Assembly (NCBI RefSeq): GCF_003589745.1
Contig: NZ_CP032364.1
Coordinates: 2,046,001 to 2,110,000 of the forward strand
Origin: Lachnoanaerobaculum umeaense
GTDB lineage: Bacteria; Bacillota; Clostridia; Lachnospirales; Lachnospiraceae
Reading direction: 5' to 3'
DNA: 64,000 nucleotides
The notes below the pieces were generated by a model, which made no database searches, was not told the origin of the DNA, and saw only the letters and a list, made by a program, of their open reading frames with translations. Positions 1 to 8,746 of the stretch are shown here, piece after piece (positions within the stretch are counted from its first letter, which is position 1; each line of letters opens with the position of its first letter). The translations under genes and the position numbers were made by a program.

Positions 1-215
1 GCAAGCAGATCCAAAGTCTTCTCACCGGTATTATCACACACGAACAGATCCTCTGCCTGCTTTTTGATCTGGGCAAACACCGGTGCCGCCTTTGAAAGTG
101 CTTCCATATCATCTACACATTTTTTCAGTCTGAAGTCTTCATTTATAAGAGAGCTGCCTGTAATTACACTGTTTCTTAATTGTTCCTGTAATTTATATAA
201 AATATCTAAATTCAT
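1..215 (-). CDS. 5' part of a gene downstream of the SWIM protein, cut by the window edge
   Basis: Only the first ~71 codons are present; the reading frame runs off the left edge. The start is an ATG at 213-215 with a GGGAGG ribosome site at 221-226. The visible protein begins MNLDILYKLQEQLRNSV and is hydrophilic and probably helical, with no signal peptide. It begins 11 bases after the SWIM zinc-finger gene ends, so the two are almost certainly one operon. SWIM proteins of Clostridia often sit in operons with MoxR-type ATPase and vWA genes, but nothing in this fragment identifies its family, so no function is assigned. Confidence 0.75.
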   Translation of the reverse strand, partial: MNLDILYKLQEQLRNSVITGSSLINEDFRLKKCVDDMEALSKAAPVFAQIKKQAEDLFVCDNTGEKTLDLL

Positions 216-226
216 AATAGCCTCCC

Positions 227-1768
227 TTAATATGCCAATCTAAGTATTTTGTTATCTGTGATAATACTTCTTGGCTCTACACAAATCTGCTTCAACCTTG
301 AGTCATAATGTGCCAGTCCAAATAACACCTGATTTTTAAGATAATCTTTACTTGGAAGTCCAAATATTGAGTCCATTGCTGTTTTATCCTTAGTCATAGC
401 CCTTAATAAGATCTGCTTTCCTTCTTTATCCTCTACTACAACATCTCTTCCATTTGTACCTATCTTTGCAAACTCAAAAAGTACTCCATAAGCATTATCG
501 GATAAAGTAGCTTTCAATATGTTTTTAGCAGGCTTTAAAAACTCTGATATGCTCTTCTTTGCAAAGCTCCTTATCTTTTTGATATCATCTATATCCAAAG
601 CTTCATCTGTGCTGCTCTCATAACGGATTCTTCTGTTTTCTCCCTCATTTGCAGGATAGAAATAAAGCTTTTCAATGAACTTTTTACCAAAGAAGCTGTC
701 ATCTCTTTGAATATATTTCTTTGCTTTTAGAGGGCAATAATTGGCTGTATAATTTATATCTCCGGTATCAAGATCTATCCAATAGCCCTTATCTATATAT
801 TCTGCCTTTACATCATCATATTCCGATATGAAGCTTAACTCAACCAGTGATACATTATCTTTTTTAAGACCTATTTCACCAAGTTCTTCAAGCTTCCAGA
901 CTCCACCAAGTGCCTCATAGAGTATATTATCATCAGGGTTGGTAGAATCACTTTCAAGCTTTTTACTAAGGTAATCCCTTGCTCTCTTTTCGATATATCT
1001 AAGCTTTGTGAGCTCCTTTACAGCTAAAGATAACAAATACTCCTCAATATAGTCATTTGGATAATCTTTTCTTAACTCATCTATATATCTCTTAGGATAA
1101 TCATTTATTATTTCTTCTATAAACGCTTCATTTTTTATCGTTCTTAGAGATTTTAAAAATCTTTTAAATATTATCTGTACTCCCGGCAAATAGTAATCTC
1201 CCAACTGTTTTGCCAGTTCATCATATTTTTTATCGAATGCTTTATCCGCACAGGCTGCCACACCTGAACCGGTTATTTGATCCATAACATCTTTTAAAAG
1301 ATCCAGACCCTCAATCTGCTTCTTTATCTTCTTTGTTTTAGCCGCTTTTGAGGCTGCACTTGTTTTCTTAGGCTTATCAGGATTTTGCTCCTTTTCAATT
1401 TCTCTTTCTGCCTTTTTCTTTTCTCTTGCCTCTATCTTATTTCTCTTATCCAAGATATCCTGAGGAATCTCAGCCGTTTCAAAGCTCTTTCCCTCTTTCA
1501 TCTCAAACATCAAGCCTATAGCATGTTTGCATGGAAACTGTCTACTTGGACAAGAACATCTAAACACCGGTTCACCCTCTTTTTCAAAGTCTATGGAAAC
1601 ATTATAATTGCTCTTCCCACTTCCTTTGCACTCACCAAAATAAAGACTGTCATCAGCTGATTTCATTCTTTTTACAAAACTGTTCCCTGATGACAGCTTT
1701 CTGCCATTTGAAACCGCATTCGCATTAGGTGCTATAGAAACTATAGCCTGTTCATCAAAAGTTCTCAT
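227..1768 (-). CDS. SWIM zinc-finger family protein
   Basis: The 513-residue protein has a SWIM-type zinc-binding motif near residues 69-83 (FRCSCPSRQFPCKHAIGL: CxC, then CxH), the defining signature of the family. SWIM domains bind DNA or protein partners, and in bacteria the exact role is usually unknown. A Lys/Glu-rich segment follows at about 110-150, probably a charged helix or linker, then a long globular region without a motif I recognise. It has no signal peptide or membrane segment, so it is cytoplasmic. It lies upstream of, and in operon with, the truncated gene at the left edge. The length is normal for clostridial members of this group. Confidence 0.85.
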   Translation of the reverse strand: MRTFDEQAIVSIAPNANAVSNGRKLSSGNSFVKRMKSADDSLYFGECKGSGKSNYNVSIDFEKEGEPVFRCSCPSRQFPCKHAIGLMFEMKEGKSFETAEIPQDILDKRNKIEAREKKKAEREIEKEQNPDKPKKTSAASKAAKTKKIKKQIEGLDLLKDVMDQITGSGVAACADKAFDKKYDELAKQLGDYYLPGVQIIFKRFLKSLRTIKNEAFIEEIINDYPKRYIDELRKDYPNDYIEEYLLSLAVKELTKLRYIEKRARDYLSKKLESDSTNPDDNILYEALGGVWKLEELGEIGLKKDNVSLVELSFISEYDDVKAEYIDKGYWIDLDTGDINYTANYCPLKAKKYIQRDDSFFGKKFIEKLYFYPANEGENRRIRYESSTDEALDIDDIKKIRSFAKKSISEFLKPAKNILKATLSDNAYGVLFEFAKIGTNGRDVVVEDKEGKQILLRAMTKDKTAMDSIFGLPSKDYLKNQVLFGLAHYDSRLKQICVEPRSIITDNKILRLAY

Positions 1769-1857
1769 ATTCGATCCTTTCAGATATTATTTCTAAAATA
1801 TTATATCATATTTCATCCATATCCACATGAATGATCCTATGACCTTCCGACATATAA

Positions 1858-3288
1858 TTATCCTGCAAAAAATGTACCATCAAATACATCTTCTACATTC
1901 TTACCTTCTATTATAAATCCATACTCAGATGACTGTTCCATAGGTATACGGACAATAGATTCATCAGAAAGTTTATAATCTGTAAATGTTTTATTATCAG
2001 TACCTACCGGTATAAGTAAAATACCAACCGGAAGTTCAAAATCTCCAATTTCCTTACCATTTAATCCATCCAGCGCCTTGCCATTTAAATCAATCTTAGT
2101 AGACAGTGTAATCGGAGTTGTTATATTATAATAATCTTCAATAGTCTTTGGCTTACCGTCTTCTCCCAAGGTGTATTTTCTATCTACCCCTAAAGAACTT
2201 ATAGTAAAAATTCTATCTCCAAGATAGAACTCATTTGGATCAAGAAGTGATGTATTTGCAAAGCTCTCTTGAATTGCAATCATATCTCCATTCTTATTCA
2301 AATCAATTATTGAAATATTTCTATAGTCATTATCGTATTGTAACTCTAAATAAAGATAAGCATTATTATCTTTTTGTAAGATATATGCCTTTGATATACC
2401 ATAACTCACACCATCCTGATATGTTCTTTGCTCTCCACCAATTTTTACTTCAATTTTTTCAGATATACCATATTCTCCTATTTCCTCTCCAACTTCTACT
2501 GTTCTTACTTTTCCATCAATATTTACCCTGGTTTCTCTATCCGGTAAAACTTCAAAAGCATAATCACTTGGTAGTTTCAATATATCGTTTTTAAAATATT
2601 CACTATAAATTGCATATTCCAAAGGTATAACTACCATATTATCTATGCCATCATTCTTTCCAATCATATATATTTGCATTCCATTATTCCCTAATGTCCA
2701 TGCAATGTTATAGTCTTTATTTACATCATTATCGAACGCCTCAAAATTTGTTAAAACAGTCTTTAGCTTCTCACTAAAATCATCTATATCATCCTCATAT
2801 TCCTCTAAAAAATCATTGTCATTTACAAGCTTTTCATATAGTCCATTTCCATTTTCTAAAACATCAGATATTTTAAGTTCTTTGCCGGTATTTGAATCTA
2901 TGTTTATACCACTTATAAGTTCCCCTTCATCAAATACAACACTGTCAATAAAAAGGCTTAACACATTTGTATCTGCACGTGTCAAATCCATACTTGCATA
3001 TTCATTTACTCTATATGTATTTATCTCCTCAATAATATTTCTTAACTGTTCATTACCCTCTAATTCTATTTGTGGTATTTTATTTTGACCATCTGTTGTT
3101 TTGTAAAAAACATGTGCCTTAATCATTTGTACGATATTCTGCGTATCCTTATCATCTACTTGAGAGTTTTCTTCTGTTATACCCACAGCACCCTCAACCT
3201 TATCTGTATTTATTGATATTGAAGTATTCTTCCCACATCCTGCTAACAAACACATAACAGGAAGTAAATATATTAATCCCTTTTTCAT
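1858..3288 (-). CDS. lipoprotein with DUF3298/RsiV-like domain
   Basis: The 476-residue protein starts with a lipoprotein signal peptide (MKKGLIYLLPVMCLLAGC; lipobox LAGC, Cys18), so it should be anchored to the outer face of the membrane. Residues ~55-230 resemble the DUF4163/DUF3298 fold of RsiV and PdaC (alternating strands; INIDSNTGKELKISDVL is a typical core phrase). The rest is a second beta-rich region ending in VEDVFDGTFFAG. The same order and a similar C-terminal ending (FEG-I-SxS) recur in the two lipoproteins at 52-56 kb, so all three look paralogous. It lacks the acidic DxDxDG loop found in the other two. Its ligand is unknown. It appears monocistronic. Confidence 0.75.
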   Translation of the reverse strand: MKKGLIYLLPVMCLLAGCGKNTSISINTDKVEGAVGITEENSQVDDKDTQNIVQMIKAHVFYKTTDGQNKIPQIELEGNEQLRNIIEEINTYRVNEYASMDLTRADTNVLSLFIDSVVFDEGELISGINIDSNTGKELKISDVLENGNGLYEKLVNDNDFLEEYEDDIDDFSEKLKTVLTNFEAFDNDVNKDYNIAWTLGNNGMQIYMIGKNDGIDNMVVIPLEYAIYSEYFKNDILKLPSDYAFEVLPDRETRVNIDGKVRTVEVGEEIGEYGISEKIEVKIGGEQRTYQDGVSYGISKAYILQKDNNAYLYLELQYDNDYRNISIIDLNKNGDMIAIQESFANTSLLDPNEFYLGDRIFTISSLGVDRKYTLGEDGKPKTIEDYYNITTPITLSTKIDLNGKALDGLNGKEIGDFELPVGILLIPVGTDNKTFTDYKLSDESIVRIPMEQSSEYGFIIEGKNVEDVFDGTFFAG

Positions 3289-3361
3289 AAAGTCCTCCTT
3301 TTAACCTATACTATCACAAAACAATTTCACCACCAATAAAGATAGTCTTAAAATAAAAGAA

Positions 3362-3387
3362 GTGCAGTCGGTTTTACCCTTCTGCAC
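3362..3387 (-). terminator. terminator after the thioesterase gene
   Basis: Inverted repeat with GTGCAG/CTGCAC arms and an inner GGT/ACC pair, followed on the minus strand by CTTCTTTTATTTT. It lies just past the stop codon of the thioesterase gene. Confidence 0.6.
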
Positions 3388-3393
3388 ATTTAC

Positions 3394-3783
3394 TTATTTG
3401 TCTAACTTACCGTCAGTCTTTGTCTGGAATTTTTCATTATTTACAATAAATCTTTCGTGAATTCCTTCACCAATAAGTCCCCTTTCATCATATGCCTCAA
3501 CCTTGAATGTGAGAGCTCTTCCATCTACTTTAGTAAGTTCAGACTTAACTACTATTTTCATTCCAAGTGGTGTAGCTGATAAATGCTTTACATTAACAGA
3601 AATACCTACAGTAGTAAAGCCCTCATCAAGCTTGTCTGCTACACTCATAAAGCATGACTCCTCCATCAAAAGTATCATTATTGGAGTTGAAAACACTTCC
3701 AAACTTCCACTTCCTATACCTGCTGCAGTATTTTCCTTTGCTACAATAGTTTCTCTTTGTCCCTTTATTCCTACTTCCAACAT
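3394..3783 (-). CDS. hot-dog thioesterase, fluoroacetyl-CoA thioesterase (FlK) type
   Basis: The 129-residue single hot-dog domain protein matches the FlK family in length and motif spacing. FlK uses Thr42, Glu50 and His76. Here Thr33 (in STPIMILLMEES), Glu41 and His67 (VNVKHLSATPLG) keep exactly the same spacings of 8 and 34 residues. Members hydrolyse acyl-CoA thioesters in the cytoplasm; the physiological substrate outside Streptomyces cattleya is usually unknown, so fluoroacetyl-CoA activity should not be assumed. The gene stands alone, with a terminator directly after it. The start ATG has a weak upstream AAGGAGAA site. Confidence 0.85.
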   Translation of the reverse strand: MLEVGIKGQRETIVAKENTAAGIGSGSLEVFSTPIMILLMEESCFMSVADKLDEGFTTVGISVNVKHLSATPLGMKIVVKSELTKVDGRALTFKVEAYDERGLIGEGIHERFIVNNEKFQTKTDGKLDK

Positions 3784-4086
3784 AGTATTCTCCTTATTTA
3801 AAAATATAGACTATTTTATCATACTTTCTTTCAGAATGTTATATAGATAAAGTCACTGTCAAAGATTTTAATATGTTTATATAATATAAATCTTTAGTAA
3901 TCCCATTTTAAATATAGTATTACTAATACCAGCTTTTCGTAATTTGGTAATAATAAATCATGAATCTTATTATCTAAAGGCATCTACAATGTGATGCTTT
4001 TTTGTTTTGAAATCAAGTTTGAGTTTCCGGTATCCTCGTATTAGTGTCTAATTTTATACAGCATAATGTGTGTCAAAATACTATTA
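3784..4086. other. 303-base intergenic stretch, AT-rich, no gene seen
   Basis: Both strands carry frequent stops. An AAAGATTT/AAATCTTT inverted repeat lies near 3861-3895. A hairpin AGGCATC/GATGCTT at about 3974-3998 is followed by TTTTTTG on the plus strand, like an intrinsic terminator, but no plus-strand gene ends nearby. It may be a leftover of a lost gene. Confidence 0.4.
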
Positions 4087-4938
4087 CTACGCAGCAGCAT
4101 TCTCATTAATGCTATCAATAATCCTTTTGATATTTATCCATACACCTGCATCAGTGAATATTTCAACTATACTTCCCTGATCTGTAAATGGAGTATCTTG
4201 TAATACAGATAAATCCTTCATCAGTCCATTGTGAACTATATACTCTACAATCTGATTTACAAAGTAAATCTGTCTACTGTCAAGATTACTATTCTCAAGA
4301 TACTCTGAAAATGCTTCTTTTGCTGCATTCATATCAAGACCGACTATTTCTCGAACTAACTCTCCCAATGGCTTTTGCCCATACTCCTTCTCATATTCCT
4401 CTTTCGTTCCAAGCTCTGACCAAAGCACTTTTTCAAGTTCTTTTATATCATCCTTGCTTAATGGAACATTTGATTTTAACTTTTTTATAACCTCATTGTT
4501 CTGATGCTCTTTAATATAATATTCAGCCTTAGCACGATAGTTTTTCAGCGAATCACTTTCAAGATCTGAATCATTCCACTCTATGGAAATAATATCATCA
4601 GTAAAGTTAGTATCATATATAATACCTCCCTTTGGAATATACTTCATCAGTCCACGAAGCTTTTCTCTTATTATCTCAAACTCGTTTACACCACATCCCT
4701 CTATGTAGTCAGTATGTAGTATATCCTCTATAAGATCTGATTGTTCATTTATCTCTGCAATATTAGCAATACTTGCAAGTTTTTTCGCATTCTTCCTTAA
4801 ATCAGTAACAAACCTCTTATATGATTTACCTGCAAGACATGCAAGCTCTATGCCATACATCAATGCATCGAAACGAACTGCACTGATTTCATCATCTTCC
4901 GGCAAAATAAGAGGTGAAAGCTCTTCCCTTATCAGCAC
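4087..4938 (-). pseudogene. C-terminal remnant of type I restriction subunit HsdR
   Basis: The 283-residue reading frame matches the C-terminal domain of EcoEI-type HsdR (phrases such as DIKELEKVLWSELGTKEEY). The N-terminal nuclease and the two RecA-like motor domains, normally ~500 residues or more, are absent. The predicted start is a GTG without a convincing ribosome site. The same frame stays open upstream for about 40 codons into the 3' end of hsdM, so the hsdR frame begins inside hsdM with no true start, as expected of a deletion junction. DNA cleavage and translocation are impossible with this fragment. A function as a separate small protein is conceivable but unsupported. Confidence 0.85.
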
Positions 4939-4997
4939 TGTATCCTCAAATGTAAGTGCCTTATATCCTTCCTCCGTAGAATATAATTCTACAAACT

Positions 4998-6506
4998 TTA
5001 ATTTGAGGTCCCTTTCAATAATTCTCTCAAGACTCTGGTCTCTTCCATTATCTGCTCATTCAATCTCTCTATTTCATCCAGAATCTCAGATGTTGGCGGA
5101 TATTCTACCGGTATATACTCAACTTCCTTATATTTATTGATAGATAGATCATAATCTTTTTCTATAATTTCACTCTTAGGTACCATAAAAGACTTATCAG
5201 TACGCTTTCTGTCCTTTTCACCATCAAGGTTTTTGAACCTAGCTATAATATCAGGAATATCATTCTCTTCTATAGGTGATCTCTTATCATCCAGACTCTT
5301 GCCGTCTGCTGTCATATCATAGAACCATACATTATCTGTTCCTCCATGACCTGTCTTTGTAAAGATAAGTATACCTGTGGATACTCCCGCATACGGCTTA
5401 AATACTCCGGAAGGCATTGATATTACTGCCTCCAGCTTTTGATTTTCTATCAATTCTTTTCTTATAGCCTTATGAGCATTGGAAGAACCGAAAAGCACAC
5501 CGTCAGGTACTATGCAGGCACATCTTCCACCTATTTTTAGCATTCTTATAAAAAGTGCAAGGAATAAAAGTTCTGTTTTTTTAGTCTTACATATTTTTAG
5601 AATATCAGTAGATACTATATCAGCATCAAGGCTTCCCTTAAATGGCGGATTTGCAAGTATAAGAGAGTACTTATCCTTATCAGTATTTTGATCGGATAAA
5701 CTGTCCCTATATTCTATGCAGGGATTTTCAATACCATGAGTCATCATATTCATAGCACCTATGCGAAGCATAGTTCTATCCATATCAAATCCATAGAACA
5801 TATTATTCATAAAGTGTTCTTTATTCTTTTTATCCATAAGTACTTCTTTTTTGTACTTTTCCTTTAAGTATTCTCCACTCATTACTAGAAATCCTGATGT
5901 ACCACATGCCGGATCACAAATAGTCTCATTTGGATGTGGATCCATCATCTCTACCATCATTCTTATTATATTTCTTGGTGTTCTGAATTGTCCGTTTACA
6001 CCTGATTTCTCAAGTTTTGATAGCAGGTACTCATATACATCTCCTCTGACATCAGCCTTTTGCTCCTTGTCCATAATGGCATATATCTCATCCATGGCAT
6101 CCACTATCTTTGAAAGCATTAGAGGAGTATTTACTTTAAATATTGCATCTCCCATATACTTACTATAGGCACTGTTTTTATCACCATGAAGATTTTTTAT
6201 AAATGGGAATACCCATTCCTGCATTATGCTGTACATTCTTTGTGCCGGAAAATCATGGAAAACAGACCACTTAAGCTGTTCACCCTCTACTTTTCTATCC
6301 CCTATCACTACCTCTCCATCAAAAATACTCTTAAAAGGTAATCCGAGCATATTTGCCTCTTTTGCTCTTATATTGTCAGCACTGTCTATATCTCTGATAA
6401 ACATCAGATATGTCATCTGCTCTACAACCTCGAGAGGATTTGTAATACCCCCTGTCCAAAATATCTCCCATAATCCGTCTATTTTATTTTTTAATTCGCC
6501 TGTCAT
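4998..6506 (-). CDS. hsdM: type I restriction-modification DNA methyltransferase subunit HsdM
   Basis: The 502-residue protein is a complete N6-adenine methyltransferase subunit. It has an N-terminal helical HsdM domain (residues ~8-150), the SAM-binding motif DPACGTSGF at 198-206 and the catalytic NPPF motif at 286-289. The C-terminus is helical (ERLNEQIMEETRVLREL). HsdM normally needs the specificity subunit HsdS to bind DNA. No hsdS is present, and the next gene is only an hsdR tail, so this HsdM is probably an orphan unless it borrows a specificity subunit from elsewhere. A decayed second copy of parts of this gene lies 0.9 kb upstream. Confidence 0.93.
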   Translation of the reverse strand: MTGELKNKIDGLWEIFWTGGITNPLEVVEQMTYLMFIRDIDSADNIRAKEANMLGLPFKSIFDGEVVIGDRKVEGEQLKWSVFHDFPAQRMYSIMQEWVFPFIKNLHGDKNSAYSKYMGDAIFKVNTPLMLSKIVDAMDEIYAIMDKEQKADVRGDVYEYLLSKLEKSGVNGQFRTPRNIIRMMVEMMDPHPNETICDPACGTSGFLVMSGEYLKEKYKKEVLMDKKNKEHFMNNMFYGFDMDRTMLRIGAMNMMTHGIENPCIEYRDSLSDQNTDKDKYSLILANPPFKGSLDADIVSTDILKICKTKKTELLFLALFIRMLKIGGRCACIVPDGVLFGSSNAHKAIRKELIENQKLEAVISMPSGVFKPYAGVSTGILIFTKTGHGGTDNVWFYDMTADGKSLDDKRSPIEENDIPDIIARFKNLDGEKDRKRTDKSFMVPKSEIIEKDYDLSINKYKEVEYIPVEYPPTSEILDEIERLNEQIMEETRVLRELLKGTSN

Positions 6507-6593
6507 AATCTACCTTTCTATAAAAATCTAACTAATTTGTATACAGATTGTATCTGTACATCTTACATAAACAATTTTACCTATTTATTCTTA

Positions 6594-7175
6594 TCAATAA
6601 TCACCCAGTATTAAAGTTACAATTCCATCAGTAGGTAATGTTTTTTCAAACTCTGTCATTGGTGCATCTAAAATAGGATCTGATAAGTATATATATTCTG
6701 AATAATTCGTTTTAGGATATGCCATAACCCAAGCTTTTATATATCTGATTTCAGTATCTATATATCCAACTTCCATAAGAAGATTTATAACTTCTCTAAA
6801 TGTATGCGTTCCTTCAAAAACCACAGTATGACGAAAATCTTCAAATTTAAGTATAAGAGATACAGGATCATTAAATACCGGATGATTTATAAGTTCATGC
6901 ATATGATGTCCCCATCCACCCTCTGCATAATATAAAAATCCCGGAATATGGTATGCAAAGCAAAGCCAATCTGGACCCTCTATTTCCTCACAACATAATT
7001 TACTTGTATCTAATACAAAATGTGGAGGGCTAATTTGATAAAGCGTCACTGTATCCATTCCAAAAGGTTCATAATAACCAAACTTGTCAAATGCATATTC
7101 AAGCAATTCGCTTACTGTTTTGTTATCATCAAATTCCAAAGATCCTTCTCCGGGAAACTTATATTTTCTAATCAT
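6594..7175 (-). CDS. hypothetical protein, 193 residues
   Basis: I do not recognise the family. The frame opens at 7304, but the start used is the ATG at 7173-7175, preceded by AGGAGGG at 7-nt spacing; the upstream 43 codons have no such site. The protein begins MIRKYKFPGEGSLEF and is soluble with many aromatic residues (GGWGHHMHELINHP, FEGTHTFREV). It has no signal peptide or membrane segment. It lies between hsdM and a relic of hsdM, so it belongs to a rearranged accessory patch. It may be one of the small immunity-type proteins seen again at 31-36 kb, but that is only inference. Confidence 0.65.
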   Translation of the reverse strand: MIRKYKFPGEGSLEFDDNKTVSELLEYAFDKFGYYEPFGMDTVTLYQISPPHFVLDTSKLCCEEIEGPDWLCFAYHIPGFLYYAEGGWGHHMHELINHPVFNDPVSLILKFEDFRHTVVFEGTHTFREVINLLMEVGYIDTEIRYIKAWVMAYPKTNYSEYIYLSDPILDAPMTEFEKTLPTDGIVTLILGDY

Positions 7176-7394
7176 TTTATCAACCCTCCTAATTATATAA
7201 ATCTCTTTAAGCAAAGACTTTATACTGTCATTCCATTTAATTGCTCTCTTTTTATCATAATACATGTTAACATATCTCTTTTGCCTCGTCATATATTTTG
7301 GCATAAAAATATGGACTTGCCAATGGTATCAAAATACTTTTTAGATCTTCTATTTTTTGCTCACCTACATTTGAAAGTGATTACCCTATTATTG

Positions 7395-7548
7395 ATACTT
7401 GCATTTCATCCATAGCATATACTATCTTTGAAAGCATTAGAGGTATATTTAATTTAAAAATAGCTTCATATATTTTATCTTCTCTACTACCTCAAGAGAA
7501 TTTGTAATACCTCTTGTTCAAAATATCTCCAATATTCCTTCTATTTTT
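7395..7548 (-). pseudogene. scrambled fragment of a second hsdM copy
   Basis: Two pieces of the hsdM sequence are joined here. Bases ~7404-7475 match 6083-6155 of hsdM (sharing ACTATCTTTGAAAGCATTAG). Bases ~7480-7545 match the hsdM 5' end at 6414-6490 (AATTTGTAATACC, CAAAATATCTCC). The intervening ~250 bases are missing and stops interrupt every frame. This is a decayed duplicate of hsdM with an internal deletion, in the same orientation. Confidence 0.75.
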
Positions 7549-7600
7549 TCTCCCCCCATTGTACTATAATCATACTATAAAATTCAGAAAGGACATTAAT

Positions 7601-8641
7601 ATGAATTCAATAAAATCTTTCTTATCAAAAAACTTATTTGGTATGCTTATATGTTTTCTCATTACTCTGCCGGCGTGGTTTCTGGGGAAGAGATTTCCTA
7701 TAATCGGCGGTCCGGTTATTGCGATTATTGCAGGCATGATTATCACACTTTTTTGGAATGATAAGGGTAGGGCAGATAGTGGAATAAAGTTCACTTCAAA
7801 GTATATTTTACAGGCAGCTGTGGTTTTCCTTGGATTTGGTCTCAATTTAAGTGTTGTACTTCAAACCGGCAGACAATCCCTCCCTATAATCATATGCACA
7901 ATATCTACCGCACTTATAATTGCCTTTATTTTACATAAGCTTATGAAGATCCCTGGCAATATTTCAACTCTTGTAGGTGTTGGTTCTTCAATATGTGGAG
8001 GTTCTGCCATAGCCGCTACCGCACCTGTAATAAATGCTGATGATGATGAGGTGGCACAGGCGATATCTGTTATTTTCTTTTTCAATGTATTGGCTGCATT
8101 GCTCTTTCCTATATTTGGCAAGATGATTGGATTTGATACTCTAAGCGGAGAGGCTTTTGGAATATTCTCAGGCACTGCAATAAATGATACTTCCTCTGTG
8201 ACTGCTGCTGCTTCCACTTGGGACAGTATGTGGAATCTTGGCACTCAGACTCTTGATAAGGCGGTTACTGTAAAACTTACCAGGACACTGGCAATAATTC
8301 CCATTACTTTGGTGCTTGCAATTATAAATGCAAAAAGATCAAATGATAATCAGTCAGTATTTAATCTGAAAAAATTATTTCCGATATTTATAATATATTT
8401 TATTGTTGCATCTATTATAACTACCATTGCTTTAAATGCAGGTGTGCCTTCACATTCCTTTACACCTCTAAAGGATTTCAGCAAGTTCTGTATAATTATG
8501 GCAATGGCTGCAATTGGACTAAACAGCAATCTGATTAAGCTTATAAAATCCGGTGGCAAGCCTATTATACTTGGTGGCATATGTTGGATAGGTATTACAG
8601 CTGTAAGTCTTATGATGCAGCATATACTTAAAATTTGGTAA
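7601..8641 (+). CDS. YeiH/UPF0324 family membrane protein, putative sulfate exporter family
   Basis: The protein has 346 residues and about ten hydrophobic segments, with the conserved family phrases [29 protein letters not shown] and [17 protein letters not shown]. The frame extends upstream to 7514, but the start chosen is the ATG at 7601 with AGAAAGGA eight bases before it; the extra 29 residues lack a site and overlap the hsdM relic. The family is polytopic in the cytoplasmic membrane. Its name (putative sulfate exporter) comes from distant annotation, and transport has rarely been shown. It is a lone plus-strand gene convergent with the next one. Confidence 0.85.
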   Translation: MNSIKSFLSKNLFGMLICFLITLPAWFLGKRFPIIGGPVIAIIAGMIITLFWNDKGRADSGIKFTSKYILQAAVVFLGFGLNLSVVLQTGRQSLPIIICTISTALIIAFILHKLMKIPGNISTLVGVGSSICGGSAIAATAPVINADDDEVAQAISVIFFFNVLAALLFPIFGKMIGFDTLSGEAFGIFSGTAINDTSSVTAAASTWDSMWNLGTQTLDKAVTVKLTRTLAIIPITLVLAIINAKRSNDNQSVFNLKKLFPIFIIYFIVASIITTIALNAGVPSHSFTPLKDFSKFCIIMAMAAIGLNSNLIKLIKSGGKPIILGGICWIGITAVSLMMQHILKIW

Positions 8642-8658
8642 ATAAAATAGACATAAAA

Positions 8659-8718
8659 TGCTCCCCTCCGGGCAGTAAGAGATTTTATTTTTTCTCTTTT
8701 CTACCTAGAAGGGAGCAT
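8659..8718. terminator. bidirectional hairpin between convergent genes
   Basis: ATGCTCCC at 8659-8666 pairs with GGGAGCAT at 8711-8718, enclosing a second stem AAGAGA/TCTCTT. On the minus strand it is followed by TTTTATGTC. It lies between the ends of two convergent genes, so a shared terminator is the simplest reading. Confidence 0.55.
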
Positions 8719-8746
8719 ATCAAATTACGTAGTGCGACAGCCTTTA

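Noticed and set aside
3974..4008. Plus-strand terminator with no gene before it
   Set aside because: The hairpin is short and no plus-strand transcript is expected. It was described in the intergenic entry but not called as a terminator.
6594..7304. Longer 236-residue version of the hypothetical gene
   Set aside because: A strong AGGAGGG site precedes the internal ATG at 7175, and the extra 43 codons have no ribosome site.
8659..8718. Structured RNA or riboswitch at a two-stem hairpin
   Set aside because: It lies between the ends of two convergent genes, so a bidirectional terminator explains it better.
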